A stretch of DNA of 64,000 nucleotides from Streptomyces fragilis (GTDB taxonomy: Bacteria > Actinomycetota > Actinomycetes > Streptomycetales > Streptomycetaceae): the NCBI RefSeq assembly GCF_003112515.1, contig NZ_BEVZ01000004.1, positions 186,001 to 250,000 on the forward strand, given 5' to 3'. The notes under the pieces were generated by a model that saw nothing but the letters and a program-made list of their open reading frames with translations, had not been told where the DNA came from and did no database searches. How positions within the stretch are numbered: position 1 is the first letter of the stretch; every line of letters begins with the position of its first letter. Shown piece by piece: positions 36,997 to 51,385 of the stretch. A program made the position numbers and the translations under genes.

Positions 36997-37995
36997 GTGG
37001 AGCGCAGGAGGATGGGCTCGACGCCGCTCGAGGTCGGCGCCGTCGGGCTGGGGTGCATGCCGATGAGCTGGGCGTACAGCACCTCGCGGCAGCGCGGCGG
37101 GGAGTCGCTGCGCGCCGTCCACCGGGCCCTGGACCTGGGCGGCGGGGCGACGCTCCTGGACACGGCCGACATGTACGGGCCCTTCACCAACGAACTGCTG
37201 CTGGGCCGGGTGCTGAAGGAGCGCCGCTCCGAGGCGTTCGTCTCCACGAAGGTGGGGCTGCTGGTCGGAGAGGGGCATCTGGTCGCCAACGGCCGCCCCG
37301 GCTACGTGAGACGGGCCTGCGACGCCTCGCTGCGCCGGCTGCAGACCGACGTGATCGACCTCTACCAGCTGCACCGCGCGGATCCCGAGGTGCCGGTCGA
37401 GGAGACCTGGGGTGCCATGGCCGAGCTGGTGCGCGAGGGCAAGGTCCGCTCGCTGGGGCTGTGCGCGGTGGGCGGCGCCCGCTCCGGGCGGCGGCCGGGG
37501 GCGGGACCGTACCGGGGGACGCTGCAGCAGCTGAGCCGGCTGCAGCGGGTGTTCCCGGTGACGGCGGTCGAGGCGGAACTGTCCGTCTGGTCGCGGGAGG
37601 CGCTGGAGACGCTGCTGCCCTGGTGCACGGGGCACGGGGTCGCGTTCCTGGCCGCGACGCCGCTGGGCAGCGGCTACCTCACCGGGACGCTCACCCCGGG
37701 CGAGGGGTTCGAGCCGGACGACGCGCGGGCCCGGCATCCGAGGTTCACCGCGGAGATGATGGCCGCCAACCAGCCGATCGTCGCCGGACTGCGCCGGGTC
37801 GCCGCGCGGCACGGGCAGGACGTCACCCCCGCGCAGGTGGCCCTGGCGTGGGTGCTCGCCCAGGGGCCGCACGTGGTGGCGGTGCCGGGGACCAAGCAGG
37901 AACGCTGGGCCGGGCAGAACGCCGCCGCGGCCGCGCTGCGGCTCACCGCCGAGGACCTCGCGGAACTGCGGAACCTGCCGGCGGCGCTGGACTGA
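36997..37995 (+). CDS. Aldo/keto reductase
   Basis: This 332-aa NADPH-dependent aldo/keto reductase is of the AKR13-like group. The catalytic tetrad is visible: Asp and Tyr in LLDTADMYGP, Lys in STKVGL, and His in LYQLHRADP. The cofactor-binding end reads VAVPGTKQERWAGQNAAA. GTG 36997 has GGGAGGG about 10 nt upstream; an ATG at 37012 is too close to its AGGAGG. The substrate is unknown. A small Gly/Arg-rich insertion (GGARSGRRPGAGPYRG) precedes the segment that normally contacts cofactor. Confidence 0.9.
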   Translation: MERRRMGSTPLEVGAVGLGCMPMSWAYSTSRQRGGESLRAVHRALDLGGGATLLDTADMYGPFTNELLLGRVLKERRSEAFVSTKVGLLVGEGHLVANGRPGYVRRACDASLRRLQTDVIDLYQLHRADPEVPVEETWGAMAELVREGKVRSLGLCAVGGARSGRRPGAGPYRGTLQQLSRLQRVFPVTAVEAELSVWSREALETLLPWCTGHGVAFLAATPLGSGYLTGTLTPGEGFEPDDARARHPRFTAEMMAANQPIVAGLRRVAARHGQDVTPAQVALAWVLAQGPHVVAVPGTKQERWAGQNAAAAALRLTAEDLAELRNLPAALD

Positions 37996-38109
37996 CCGCG
38001 TGGTGCGGGAACTTTTCGGCGGGCTTCCGGGGTAGGACAGGGTGAGCCCGCAACCCGTGCGGTACCGCTCGGCCCCCGACGTGACCGACCCGACCGAAGG
38101 GACCTCCTC

Positions 38110-39267
38110 GTGCGACGTCCGACCGCCGCGACCGCCCTGGCCGCGTCCGTGCTCCTGCTGACGGCGGGCTGCTCCTCCGGTGACGGTGACGGGGGCGGGC
38201 CGTCCCCGGTTTCGAGCAGCGCGGCGGCGGCCCCCTCGCCGTCGGCGAGCCCGGGTCCGAGGACGCCGCCGGCCAAGGGGTCGGTGGAGGTGGTGCGGAC
38301 GGTCGCCACCGGCCTGAAGTCGCCCTGGGGCGTGGCGGCGCTCGGCGACGACGCGCTGCTGGTCGCCTCCCGCGACGAGGGGACGATCACCCGGATCGAC
38401 ACCGGGAGCGGGAAGAAGACCGAGGTCGGCGAGGTGCCGGGGGTGTCCCCCGAGGGCGAAGGCGGGCTGCTCGGGCTGGCGCTGTCCCCCGGCTTCTCCT
38501 CGGACCACTATCTCTACGCCTACTTCACCTCGGCGTCCGACAACCGGATCGTGCGGATGCTCTACCGCCCGGACCGCCCGGCGGGGCAGCAGCTGGGTGA
38601 GCCGGACACGGTGTTCCGGGGCATCCCCAAGGCCTTCGTGCACAACGGCGGGCGGATCGCCTTCGGGCCGGACGGGCTGCTGTACGTCGGCACCGGGGAG
38701 GCGGGCCAGGAGGACCTGTCGCAGGACCGGAAGTCCCTCGGCGGGAAGATCCTCCGGCTGACCCCGGAGGGCGAGCCCGCACCGGGCAACCCGTTCCCGG
38801 ACTCCCCCGTCTTCTCGTGGGGTCACCGCAACGTGCAGGGTCTGGCCTTCGACGGCCGGCAGCGGCTGTTCGCGGCGGAGTTCGGGCAGGACACCTGGGA
38901 CGAGGTGAACCACATCGTGCCGGGCGGCAACTACGGCTGGCCCGAGCAGGAGGGCAAGGGCGGCGGCCGGAAGTTCCGGGACCCGCTCGCCCAGTGGAGC
39001 ACCGAGGACGCCTCCCCCAGCGGCCTGGCCCACGCCGAGGGTTCGCTGTGGCTGGCCGGGCTGCGCGGCGAGCGGTTGTGGCGGGTCCCGCTGGACGGCA
39101 CCGAGGCGTCGGCGAAGCCGCAGTCCTTCCTGGAGGGGAAGTACGGGCGTCTGCGGACGGTGGTCGCGGCGGGCGGGGACCGGCTGTGGCTGGTCACCTC
39201 CAACACCGACACCCGGGGCGAACCGCGCGAGGGCGACGACCGCGTCCTGGAGCTCCGGGTCACCTGA
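38110..39267 (+). CDS. PQQ-type glucose/sorbosone dehydrogenase-like lipoprotein
   Basis: This 385-aa protein has a lipoprotein signal peptide with lipobox LTAGC and a Ser/Pro-rich linker to about residue 55. A six-bladed beta-propeller of the soluble glucose dehydrogenase (GSDH) family follows. Family segments are SPWGVAALGDDALLVASRDEG, GGLLGLALSPGF, VHNGGRIAFGPDGLLYVGTGE, HRNVQGLAFD and EVNHIVPGGNYGWP. It is predicted to sit on the outer face of the membrane and oxidise a sugar using PQQ; whether this host makes PQQ is unknown. GTG 38110 follows GAAGGGA. Confidence 0.9.
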   Translation: MRRPTAATALAASVLLLTAGCSSGDGDGGGPSPVSSSAAAAPSPSASPGPRTPPAKGSVEVVRTVATGLKSPWGVAALGDDALLVASRDEGTITRIDTGSGKKTEVGEVPGVSPEGEGGLLGLALSPGFSSDHYLYAYFTSASDNRIVRMLYRPDRPAGQQLGEPDTVFRGIPKAFVHNGGRIAFGPDGLLYVGTGEAGQEDLSQDRKSLGGKILRLTPEGEPAPGNPFPDSPVFSWGHRNVQGLAFDGRQRLFAAEFGQDTWDEVNHIVPGGNYGWPEQEGKGGGRKFRDPLAQWSTEDASPSGLAHAEGSLWLAGLRGERLWRVPLDGTEASAKPQSFLEGKYGRLRTVVAAGGDRLWLVTSNTDTRGEPREGDDRVLELRVT

Positions 39268-39309
39268 CGGCCCGCGGCACGGCGGGCGGGGGCGGCCGCG
39301 CGGGACGCG

Positions 39310-39344
39310 ACGGCGCCCCGGGCCGAAAGGGCTCGGGGCGCCGT
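39310..39344. terminator. Bidirectional terminator, GSDH / gatB
   Basis: A 15-position stem (ACGGCGCCCCG paired with CGGGGCGCCGT, plus GCC/GGC above one G-T position) with a GAAAG loop lies between the convergent stop codons at 39267 and 39368. Confidence 0.85.
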
Positions 39345-39367
39345 GCGTCACGGGTCGGTGGAAGGCG

Positions 39368-40882
39368 TCAGCCCTCGGTGACGCCGAGCTTCTCGAGGAT
39401 GAGCTCCTTGACGCGGGCCGCGTCGGCCTGGCCCCGCGTGGCCTTCATGACCGCGCCGACCAGCGCGCCGGCCGCCGCCACCTTGCCGCCGCGGATCTTG
39501 TCCGCGACGCCCGGGTTGCCGGCGATCGCCTCGTCCACGGCCGCGCCGAGCGCGCCCTCGTCGGAGACGACCTTCAGGCCGCGCTTCTCCACGACCTCGT
39601 CCGGCGCGCCCTCGCCGGCCAGCACGCCCTCGATGACCTGACGGGCCAGCTTGTCGTTGAGCTCGCCCTTGGCGACCAGCTCGGACACCCGCGCCACCTG
39701 GGCGGGGGTGATCGGCAGCTGCTCGGGCGCGACACCCGACTCGTTGGCGCTGCGGGCCAGTTCGCCCATCCACCACTTGCGGGCGGAGGCCGCGTCGGCG
39801 CCGGCGTCGATCGTCTCGACGATCAGGTCCAGCGTGCCGGCGTTGAGGATGGCCTGCATGTCGGTGCCCGACACGCCCCACTCCTCGCGCAGCCGGTTGC
39901 GGCGGGCCAGCGGCATCTCCGGCAGCGAGGCGCGGATCTCCTCGACCCACTCGCGGGACGGGGCGACCGGGACCAGGTCCGGCTCCGGGAAGTAGCGGTA
40001 GTCCTCCGCCTCCTCCTTCACGCGGCCCGAGGTCGTCGACCCGGTGTCCTCGTGGAAGTGGCGGGTCTCCTGCACGATGGTGCCGCCCGAGGACAGCACC
40101 GCCGCGTGCCGCTGGATCTCGAAGCGGGCGGCGCGCTCCACCGAGCGCAGCGAGTTGACGTTCTTGGTCTCGCTGCGGGTGCCGAACTTCTCCCGGCCGT
40201 GCGGGCGCAGCGACAGGTTGACGTCGCAGCGCATCTGGCCCTTGTCCATGCGGGCCTCGGACACCCCGAGGGCACGGATGAGCTCGCGCAGCTCGCGCAC
40301 GTACGCCCGCGCCACCTCGGGAGCGCGCTCACCGGCGCCCTCGATGGGCTTGGTGACGATCTCGATCAGCGGGATGCCGGCGCGGTTGTAGTCCAGCAGC
40401 GAGTGCGAGGCGCCGTGGATGCGGCCGGTGGCACCGCCGACGTGCGTCGACTTGCCGGTGTCCTCCTCCATGTGGGCGCGCTCGATCTCGACGCGGAAGG
40501 TCTCCCCGTCCTCCAGCTGCACGTCGAGGTAGCCGTCGAAGGCGATCGGCTCGTCGTACTGGGAGGTCTGGAAGTTCTTCGGCATGTCCGGATAGAAGTA
40601 GTTCTTCCGGGCGAAGCGGCACCACTCGGCGATCTCGCAGTTCAGCGCGAGACCGATCCTGATCGCGGACTCCACGCCGGTCGCGTTGACGACCGGGAGG
40701 GCGCCGGGCATGCCGAGGCAGATCGGACAGGTCTGGGTGTTCGGCTCCGCGCCCAGCGCGGTCGAACAGCCGCAGAACATCTTGGTGTTGGTGCCGAGTT
40801 CGACGTGGACCTCGAGGCCCATGACGGGGTCGTAGGACGCCAGCGCGTCCTCGTACGACACCAGGTCGGTCGTGGTGGTCAC
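39368..40882 (-). CDS. gatB: Asp/Glu-tRNA amidotransferase subunit B
   Basis: This 504-aa subunit B of GatCAB binds the misacylated tRNA and activates Glu-tRNA-Gln or Asp-tRNA-Asn for amidation. The N-terminal [18 protein letters not shown] begins the cradle domain. Zn ligands are visible in FCGCS and TCPICLG. The C-terminal YqeY-like tail domain runs from about residue 355 ([14 protein letters not shown], then [19 protein letters not shown]). It is last in the gatC-gatA-small gene-gatB operon and has a bidirectional terminator after the stop. Confidence 0.98.
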   Translation of the reverse strand: MTTTTDLVSYEDALASYDPVMGLEVHVELGTNTKMFCGCSTALGAEPNTQTCPICLGMPGALPVVNATGVESAIRIGLALNCEIAEWCRFARKNYFYPDMPKNFQTSQYDEPIAFDGYLDVQLEDGETFRVEIERAHMEEDTGKSTHVGGATGRIHGASHSLLDYNRAGIPLIEIVTKPIEGAGERAPEVARAYVRELRELIRALGVSEARMDKGQMRCDVNLSLRPHGREKFGTRSETKNVNSLRSVERAARFEIQRHAAVLSSGGTIVQETRHFHEDTGSTTSGRVKEEAEDYRYFPEPDLVPVAPSREWVEEIRASLPEMPLARRNRLREEWGVSGTDMQAILNAGTLDLIVETIDAGADAASARKWWMGELARSANESGVAPEQLPITPAQVARVSELVAKGELNDKLARQVIEGVLAGEGAPDEVVEKRGLKVVSDEGALGAAVDEAIAGNPGVADKIRGGKVAAAGALVGAVMKATRGQADAARVKELILEKLGVTEG

Positions 40883-40897
40883 GGTGTAACTTCCCTC

Positions 40898-41133
40898 TCA
40901 GCCCAGCAGGACGTCGTCGTCGCCCAGCTGCTTCAGGTCGCGCAGCAGCAGGGCGATGCCGGTCACGATGGCGACGCCGGAGACGGCGGCGTCCAGGAGC
41001 CGCAGTGTGTCGCTCTCCTGACGGGCCCTGCGGATCTGCTTGACGACCGTCACGGCACCGAAGGCGGTGGTGGCGATGGACAGGTACGTCCCGTTGCGGG
41101 ACTTCTTGAAGCCCTTGGCCTTCTTCAGCGAGT

Positions 41134-41137
<4 letters not shown>
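40898..41137 (-). CDS. Small two-helix membrane protein between gatA and gatB
   Basis: This 79-aa protein has a strongly basic N terminus ([16 protein letters not shown]). Two hydrophobic stretches ([16 protein letters not shown], then [14 protein letters not shown]) are separated by an Arg-rich loop, and the tail is acidic (GDDDVLLG). GTG 41137 overlaps the gatA stop codon by four bases (GTGA) and has GAGGAGG 10 nt upstream, so it is translationally coupled to gatA. No function is known to me. Its fixed place inside the amidotransferase operon hints at a membrane-linked role. Confidence 0.85.
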
Positions 41138-42627
<1,490 letters not shown>

Positions 42628-42629
42628 GA

Positions 42630-42929
42630 CTACTGCTCCTCACCCAGGATCTGCGGCACCTTGAAACGCTGCTGCTCCTGGGCAGGGGCGCCGGAGAGCG
42701 CCTGCTCGGGGGTGAGCGAGGGACGGACCTCGTCCGCGCGCATGACGTTGGTCAGCGGGAGCGGGTGGGAGGTCGGGGGCACGTCTTGGTCGGCGACCTC
42801 GCTGACGCGGGCGACCGCGCCGATGATGTCGTCGAGCTGGCCTGCGAAGTGGTCGAGCTCTTCGGGCTTCAGCTCCAGACGCGCCAGCCGGGCGAGGTGG
42901 GCGACCTCCTCGCGCGTGATGCCAGGCAT
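42630..42929 (-). CDS. gatC: Asp/Glu-tRNA amidotransferase subunit C
   Basis: This 99-aa subunit wraps around GatA and GatB to hold the complex together. The N-terminal helix [21 protein letters not shown] and the C-terminal [22 protein letters not shown] are canonical. AGAGGA lies upstream of the ATG. It is first in the operon, with a TAGGAT -10-like hexamer about 40 nt upstream. Confidence 0.97.
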   Translation of the reverse strand: MPGITREEVAHLARLARLELKPEELDHFAGQLDDIIGAVARVSEVADQDVPPTSHPLPLTNVMRADEVRPSLTPEQALSGAPAQEQQRFKVPQILGEEQ

Positions 42930-42971
42930 GCAGCGATCCTCTGGGGTGAGAGTTCTGTGGTGTGGACCCCA

Positions 42972-42977
42972 ATCCTA
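42972..42977 (-). promoter_or_regulatory. -10 hexamer for the gat operon
   Basis: TAGGAT on the minus strand lies 42 nt before the gatC start. No good -35 is visible, so this is a modest call. Confidence 0.4.
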
Positions 42978-43040
42978 TGGCTCGCGGCCACGTGGGCACG
43001 CACCGGTTTCCCCCGGGGAGCCGTTTCCGCTCCGCCGCCC

Positions 43041-45329
43041 TCAGCCGCGTCCCGGGTCGAGGGCGGCCGGGGAGCGGCGGACGCCCCGGGCCTTGAGCCA
43101 CGCGGTGGTCTCGTCGGGCGGCATCGCAGCGGAGACGAGCCAGCCCTGGACCGCGTCGCAGCCCAGGTCCCGCAGGCGTTCCCAGGTCTCGTCGTCCTCG
43201 ACGCCCTCGGCGACGACCAGCAGGTCGAGCGAGTGGGCCAGGTCGATCGTGCAGCGCACGATCTCGGCGTCCTGGGAGTCCACCGCGAGCCTGGCCACGA
43301 AGGAACGGTCGATCTTCAGTTCGCTGACCGGGAGCCGGCGCAGGTGGACCAGGGAGGAGTAGCCGGTGCCGAAGTCGTCCAGCGACAGCTTGACGCCGTG
43401 GCCGCTGAGCGCCGCCAGGGTGTCCGCGGCCCGCTGCGGGTCCTCCAGCAGCACGTGCTCGGTGATCTCCAGCTGCAGGGAGCCCGTCGGGACGCCGTGC
43501 CGGGCCAGCCGCGCGGCCACGGACCCGGCGAATCCGGGGGTGTGGACGTCACGCGGTGAGACGTTGACGGCGACCGGGACCATCAGGCCCTGCGCCCGCC
43601 ACCGGGCGACCTGGCCGAGGGCCGTCTCCAGCACGTACTCGGTGAGGTGCGGCATCAGTCCGGAGGACTCGGCGATGGCGATGAACTCGTCGGGCGGCAC
43701 CTTCCCGCGGTCGGGGTGCACCCACCGCACCAGCGCCTCCAGTCCGGCGACCTGCCCGTCGAAGCGCACCTTGGGCTGGTAGTGGAGCTCGACCTCGCGG
43801 GCGTCGAGCGCCCTGCGCAGGTCGCCCAGCAGCCCGAGGCGGTCGGGGGTGTTGGAGTCCCGCTTGGACTCGTAGGCCTCCACCCCGGTCCGGTCCCGCT
43901 TGGCCTGGTACATGGCGACGTCGGCCCGGCGCAGCAGCCCTTCGGCGTCGGGCGCGTGGTCGGGGAAGAGCGCCACGCCGGCGCTCGCCTCCAGGACCAG
44001 GGTGAGGCCGTCCAGGTCGAGCGGGGAGCCCAGCTCGGCGACCAGGACGCGGGCGACCCGGGTGGCCGAGGTGGTGGAATCGGTGAGCGGCAGCAGGACG
44101 GCGAACTCGTCGCCGCCGAGCCGGGCGGCCTCGGCCCCGTCGGGCAGGGCGTGGCGCAGCCGGTCGGCCGTCTGCACCAGCAGGCGGTCGCCCGCCAGGT
44201 GGCCGAGCGTGTCGTTGACCGAGCGGAAGCGGTCGAGGTCGATGAGGACCAGGGCGGTCCGGGCGTCCATCCGTTCGGCGTCGTCCAGGGCGCTCCAGGT
44301 GCGCTCCAGCAGCCACTGACGGTTGGGCAGGCCGGTCAGCGGGTCGCGCAGCTGTTCCTCGGCGCGGGCCCGGGCCATCCACAGGGTGCGGTCCAGGGCG
44401 ATCAGCGGGATGGCGAAGAGCGGCAGCAGCATCGGCTGCACGGAGGCCACCACGCACATCAGCGGGGCGATGCCGAACAGGGCGGCGGCGAGCAGCCCCT
44501 GCCGGGTGACGTCGGTGCGGGTGAGGACGGGGAGGCTGTCGCCGCAGGGGGCCCGGAGGTGCCAGAGCAGGACGCGGGTCACGGCCAGGTAGGCGACGGC
44601 CACCGCGGCGACCGCGGGCGCGACGGATCCGCTCCAGTACTGCGCCTGCCAGGGGGCCTCGACGGAGGGGAACTCGCCGAACAGGGCAAGCACCATGGCC
44701 CCCACGGCGATGCCGAGGATGTCGACGGCGCCGTACAGCAGGTTCTGGAGTCTGCTGCGTCTGCGGGCCATGCCGGAGAAGACGACCACGGTGAGGCTGA
44801 CCAGGCCGGCCGGCACCCAGCCGTAGAGCAGCAGGACGGCGAGGGTGAGGGCGGCGCCGGCTCCGGTGCCGCCCCACCAGCGGGTCCGGCCGAGCAGCAC
44901 CAGGTGACCGACGATCACGCCGGTGAGCAGGGCCAGCGACCAGCCGACCGCGCCGGGCGGGAAGAGGGCGTGCGGGCCGGAGAAGGCGCGGTAGAACCCG
45001 GCCCCGAGCACGAAGCCCGCGGCGGCGACGACCACCACGGGCAGGACGGGCCAGGCGGACAACTGCCGGTCGCCGTCCTCGCCGACGTCCCGGCGCACGG
45101 TGGACGCGGGGCGGACGAGGGGGACGGCCGCGAGGGTGGCGGGCCCGGCGCCCGTCCGCTGCCCGCCGAAGGGCGCGGGCGCGGGGACCGGGCGGGCCGC
45201 AGGGGGCGCGCCGGGCGGGTCGGGACGGCCCGCGGGGGTGGGGGCGAGCCGGGAGAACGACCGCCGCAGGGCGCCCGTCACGCGTGCGCGCAGCCCAGGG
45301 CCCGACGCGGCGTTCTCGGTCGGTTCCAT
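43041..45329 (-). CDS. rmdB: Membrane GGDEF-EAL protein, RmdB-like
   Basis: This 762-aa c-di-GMP enzyme has a Pro/Ala-rich cytoplasmic N terminus, about six to eight membrane helices (residues 90-310), GGDEF (about 325-490) and EAL (about 505-745). Both signatures are intact: RLGGDEF (403-409) and LEALVRW (530-536), with DDFGTGYSS (651-659) and VAEGVE (706-711). The protein should be able to degrade c-di-GMP, and may also make it. The gene order gatCAB-this gene-ligA matches my recollection of the S. coelicolor rmdB locus, where RmdB is a phosphodiesterase affecting development. ATG 45329 follows AGGGA. Confidence 0.9.
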   Translation of the reverse strand: MEPTENAASGPGLRARVTGALRRSFSRLAPTPAGRPDPPGAPPAARPVPAPAPFGGQRTGAGPATLAAVPLVRPASTVRRDVGEDGDRQLSAWPVLPVVVVAAAGFVLGAGFYRAFSGPHALFPPGAVGWSLALLTGVIVGHLVLLGRTRWWGGTGAGAALTLAVLLLYGWVPAGLVSLTVVVFSGMARRRSRLQNLLYGAVDILGIAVGAMVLALFGEFPSVEAPWQAQYWSGSVAPAVAAVAVAYLAVTRVLLWHLRAPCGDSLPVLTRTDVTRQGLLAAALFGIAPLMCVVASVQPMLLPLFAIPLIALDRTLWMARARAEEQLRDPLTGLPNRQWLLERTWSALDDAERMDARTALVLIDLDRFRSVNDTLGHLAGDRLLVQTADRLRHALPDGAEAARLGGDEFAVLLPLTDSTTSATRVARVLVAELGSPLDLDGLTLVLEASAGVALFPDHAPDAEGLLRRADVAMYQAKRDRTGVEAYESKRDSNTPDRLGLLGDLRRALDAREVELHYQPKVRFDGQVAGLEALVRWVHPDRGKVPPDEFIAIAESSGLMPHLTEYVLETALGQVARWRAQGLMVPVAVNVSPRDVHTPGFAGSVAARLARHGVPTGSLQLEITEHVLLEDPQRAADTLAALSGHGVKLSLDDFGTGYSSLVHLRRLPVSELKIDRSFVARLAVDSQDAEIVRCTIDLAHSLDLLVVAEGVEDDETWERLRDLGCDAVQGWLVSAAMPPDETTAWLKARGVRRSPAALDPGRG

Positions 45330-45747
45330 ACCCCGTCCCTCTCCCGGCCGGCGGCGCCACGCCGCACGGCCGGTGCGCGGCCTCGCGGCCGCGCGTGTCC
45401 GAACCCTCTGCTCCGCGGCGGTTCCCGCAGCGGTGGGCGTGCCCCGACGCCGGGGGGCGGTCGGTGCACCACCCCAACAGTAGGCGGCGGACGGCCTCCT
45501 GGGCACCGGTCACCCGCGGTTGCCCGCTTGCACCCGACCCGCCCGGAAGGCCCGTTCCACACCGGTTCGCACGGCCCGGCGCGCCCGGCCTCCGGCCGGC
45601 ACGGCCTCGGCACACACGCTCTCCGGCCCGCACGGCCGCCGGTGCGCACCGCCGTCGGCCGCCGACCCGCACGGTCGCCGGCCGGCACGGTCGCCGGCCC
45701 CGCACGACTCTGTGCGAGGGCGGCGCCCCGGTGCCGCACCCGGGCCG
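45330..45747. other. Intergenic region between rmdB-like gene and ligA
   Basis: About 418 bp of very GC-rich sequence with CpG-like runs. It includes a short direct repeat (GCACGGTCGCCGGCC at 45669-45683 and 45685-45699). Open frames here look like composition artefacts. The rmdB-like promoter must lie here but I cannot place it. Confidence 0.5.
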
Positions 45748-49052
<3,305 letters not shown>

Positions 49053-49263
49053 GTCGGAAGGGTACGGAAACGTGCGGGGCGGCGGTGCCAGGGGGCCACC
49101 GCGTCACCGGGCCCGCACGGCGGACGGAGCCGCGTCACTGCGGGCAATCGTTGCGCTGGGCGGCCCGGCCGCCCGCAGGGGTGAGGCGCGGCCCGCGCAG
49201 GCGGCGGAGGCACGGCACCGCCCGCGCAGGGGACCGGTCGGCAGGAGTTGCCGGACGGTGGGG

Positions 49264-49953
49264 TCAGCGGCCCGGGCGGACGGTGAGGTCGTTGACCTCG
49301 GCGTCGCGGGGCAGGTCGAGGGCCATGAGGATGGTGGTGGCCACCGACTCCGGGTCGATCCAGCGGGCCTCGTCGTACTCCTTGCCCTCCTGCTGGTGGA
49401 CCTTGGCCTGCATGGGCGTGGCCGTCCGGCCGGGGTAGACGGAGGTGACCCGCACCCCGTTGCCGTGCTCCTCCTGGCGCAGCGAGTCGGCGAGCGCCTT
49501 CAGGCCGTGCTTGGAGGCGGCGTACGCGGACCAGTGCGCGTGGGCTGCGAGCCCGGCGCCGGAGTTGACGAAGACGACGTGCCCCTTGGCGACCCGCAGC
49601 TGCGGAAGGAAGTGCCGGGTCAGCTCGGCGGGGGCGATCAGGTTGACGTTCAGCTGGTGCCGCCACGCCTTGGGCGTGAGGTCGCCGACCGGCCCGAGGT
49701 CGACGACGCCGGCGATGTGCAGCAGCGAGTCGATCCGCTCGGGCAGGGTCTGGTGGGAGAAGGCCCAGGACAGCTTGTCCGGGTCGTTCAGGTCGCCGAC
49801 CAGGGTGCGCGCCCCGGGGAAGCGGGTCGTGAGCTCCTTGGCCCGGCCGGCGTCGCGGGCATGCAGCACGAGCTCGTCGCCGCGCTCCAGGAGCCGGCGG
49901 GCGACGGCGGCGCCGATGCCGGAGCCGGCGCCGGTGATCACATGAGTTGCCAT
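49264..49953 (-). CDS. Short-chain dehydrogenase/reductase
   Basis: This 229-aa classical SDR has the nucleotide-binding TGAGSGIGAAVARRL motif at the N terminus and LHIAGVVDLGPVGDL in place of the common NNAG. The catalytic Ser (VFVNSGAGLAAH) and YAASKHGLKAL (Tyr-x-x-x-Lys) are present. The C terminus RVTSVYPGRTATPM is typical. ATG 49953 places the first strand (THVITGAG) right at the start; ATG 49962 adds MGH. The substrate is unknown. It is followed on the other side of the cluster by a LOG-family gene. Confidence 0.92.
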   Translation of the reverse strand: MATHVITGAGSGIGAAVARRLLERGDELVLHARDAGRAKELTTRFPGARTLVGDLNDPDKLSWAFSHQTLPERIDSLLHIAGVVDLGPVGDLTPKAWRHQLNVNLIAPAELTRHFLPQLRVAKGHVVFVNSGAGLAAHAHWSAYAASKHGLKALADSLRQEEHGNGVRVTSVYPGRTATPMQAKVHQQEGKEYDEARWIDPESVATTILMALDLPRDAEVNDLTVRPGR

Positions 49954-49980
49954 GTGCCCCATGCTCGCATCCGGCCTCCG

Positions 49981-50520
49981 TCAGAGGTGCCCGAGGCTCT
50001 CCTCCAGGTAGGCCATCGCGCCCAGCGGCTCCTCGGCGAAGAAGAGCATCTCGGTGAGCGGCCGGAACAGGAAGCCCTCGGCCTCCATCCGCAGGAACTG
50101 CTGGTGCAGCCCGTCGTAGAAGCCCGCGGTGTTGAGCAGCACGATCGGCATCTCGGTGTGCCCGTGCTTCTTCAGCTCCATGATCTCGGTGGCCTCGTCC
50201 AGCGTGCCGGTGCCGCCGACCATGATCACCACGGCGTCCGCGCGCTCCAGCATCAGCCGCTTGCGCTCGGCCAGGTCCTTGGCGACGACCATGGTGTCCA
50301 GGCCCGGTCGCGCCTTGGCCGCCAGGAAGTCGACGGAGACGCCGTACAGACCGCCGCCGGCCTCCTCCACGCCGTCCGCGACCACCTTCATCAGGCCGGA
50401 GTCGGAACCGCCCCACACCAGGGTGTGGCCGCCCCGTCCGATGAGCTCGGCGAACTCCCGGGCGGGCCGGGTGTACTTCTCGTCGAGGTCGGCGGCGGAG
50501 AGGAAGACGCAGATGTTCAT
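49981..50520 (-). CDS. LOG-family (TIGR00730-like) protein
   Basis: This 179-aa Rossmann-fold protein is of the LONELY GUY/lysine-decarboxylase-like family, whose members hydrolyse nucleoside 5'-monophosphates such as cytokinin riboside phosphates. The start MNICVFLSAA, the VWGGSDSGLM loop, RKRLMLERADAVVIMVGG and GGTGTLDEATE are family segments. The canonical PGGxGTxxE appears with Val instead of Pro (VGGTGTLDE). The catalytic Arg and Glu are retained. The upstream open frame to 50565 is ignored. Confidence 0.88.
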   Translation of the reverse strand: MNICVFLSAADLDEKYTRPAREFAELIGRGGHTLVWGGSDSGLMKVVADGVEEAGGGLYGVSVDFLAAKARPGLDTMVVAKDLAERKRLMLERADAVVIMVGGTGTLDEATEIMELKKHGHTEMPIVLLNTAGFYDGLHQQFLRMEAEGFLFRPLTEMLFFAEEPLGAMAYLEESLGHL

Positions 50521-50638
50521 GCCGTTCACCGTACTCGTTCGCCCCGGGACCACCCCCGGGCCCACCGCCGGGGACGCCAGCCGCGGCCCGCGGGGGCCGC
50601 TGGGGGGCCGCCCGTCGCGGTCACCGCGGGCCGGCCGG

Positions 50639-51385
50639 TCAGGCGCGGCGGCCCGCCCTGCGGTAGCCGTGCGCCGCGTACGCCCCGAAGAGCAGCAGCC
50701 AGGCGGCCAGCCCGGCCACCGTGACCAGGCCGGGGGCGTGACCGGCGACGGTGTCGTGGCCGAGCCGGGCGAAGAGGTACCCGGGGGTCCACTCGCCGAC
50801 GGCGGCCAGGCCGGAGGGGAACTCGGTGAGGGGGAACCAGAGTCCGCCGATGAGGGCGAGCGCCAGGTTGCAGGTCACGTTGGTGACGTTGGCGGCCTGC
50901 TGGGAGAGCAGGTAGCCGTTGGCGATGCCGAGCATGGTGAACGGCAGCGATCCCAGCCACAGCAGCCCGGTCAGGGCGAGCCACTGCCACAGCGCCAGGT
51001 CCACCCCGTTGAGCAGGCGGGCGGTGAGCAGGACCGCCATCACCGCCGGAAGCACCATCAGCGACCCGGTCAGCGTCCGTCCGGCGACCACCTGGGCGGG
51101 GGTGAGGGGGGTGACGCGCAGCTGCCGCAGCCAGCCGTTGGCCTTGTCCTCGGCGACGGCCGACCCGGCGGTCAGGGCGGCGCCCAGCGCGCCGTAGGAG
51201 GCCATGCCGACCATGGCGAGGACGTCCCAGCCGCCGGCGGCCTGGTCCTGGTCGCCCACCGAGGTGAAGATGCTGTACATCAGCACCGGGGTGCCGATGC
51301 CGAAGATCACGAAGCCGAGGTCACGGAAGGTGCGCCTCAGCTCGAGACCGACGTAACGGGAGACGACCGCGGTACCGGCGCTCAT
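50639..51385 (-). CDS. ABC-2 type transporter permease
   Basis: This 248-aa membrane protein has six hydrophobic segments, including FGIGTPVLMYSIFTSVG, LTGSLMVLPAVMAVLLTARLL, LPFTMLGIANGYLLSQQAAN and the ABC-2 hallmark around LALALIGGLWFPLTEFP. Its ATG overlaps the stop codon of the ATPase gene (ATGA, 4 nt). Together they form an exporter. The substrate (drug, lipid or peptide) is unknown. Confidence 0.92.
   Translation of the reverse strand: MSAGTAVVSRYVGLELRRTFRDLGFVIFGIGTPVLMYSIFTSVGDQDQAAGGWDVLAMVGMASYGALGAALTAGSAVAEDKANGWLRQLRVTPLTPAQVVAGRTLTGSLMVLPAVMAVLLTARLLNGVDLALWQWLALTGLLWLGSLPFTMLGIANGYLLSQQAANVTNVTCNLALALIGGLWFPLTEFPSGLAAVGEWTPGYLFARLGHDTVAGHAPGLVTVAGLAAWLLLFGAYAAHGYRRAGRRA

Noticed and set aside
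45669..45699. Two GCACGGTCGCCGGCC copies considered as an operator pair
   Set aside because: Embedded in a stretch of similar GC-rich repeats, so chance is likely.
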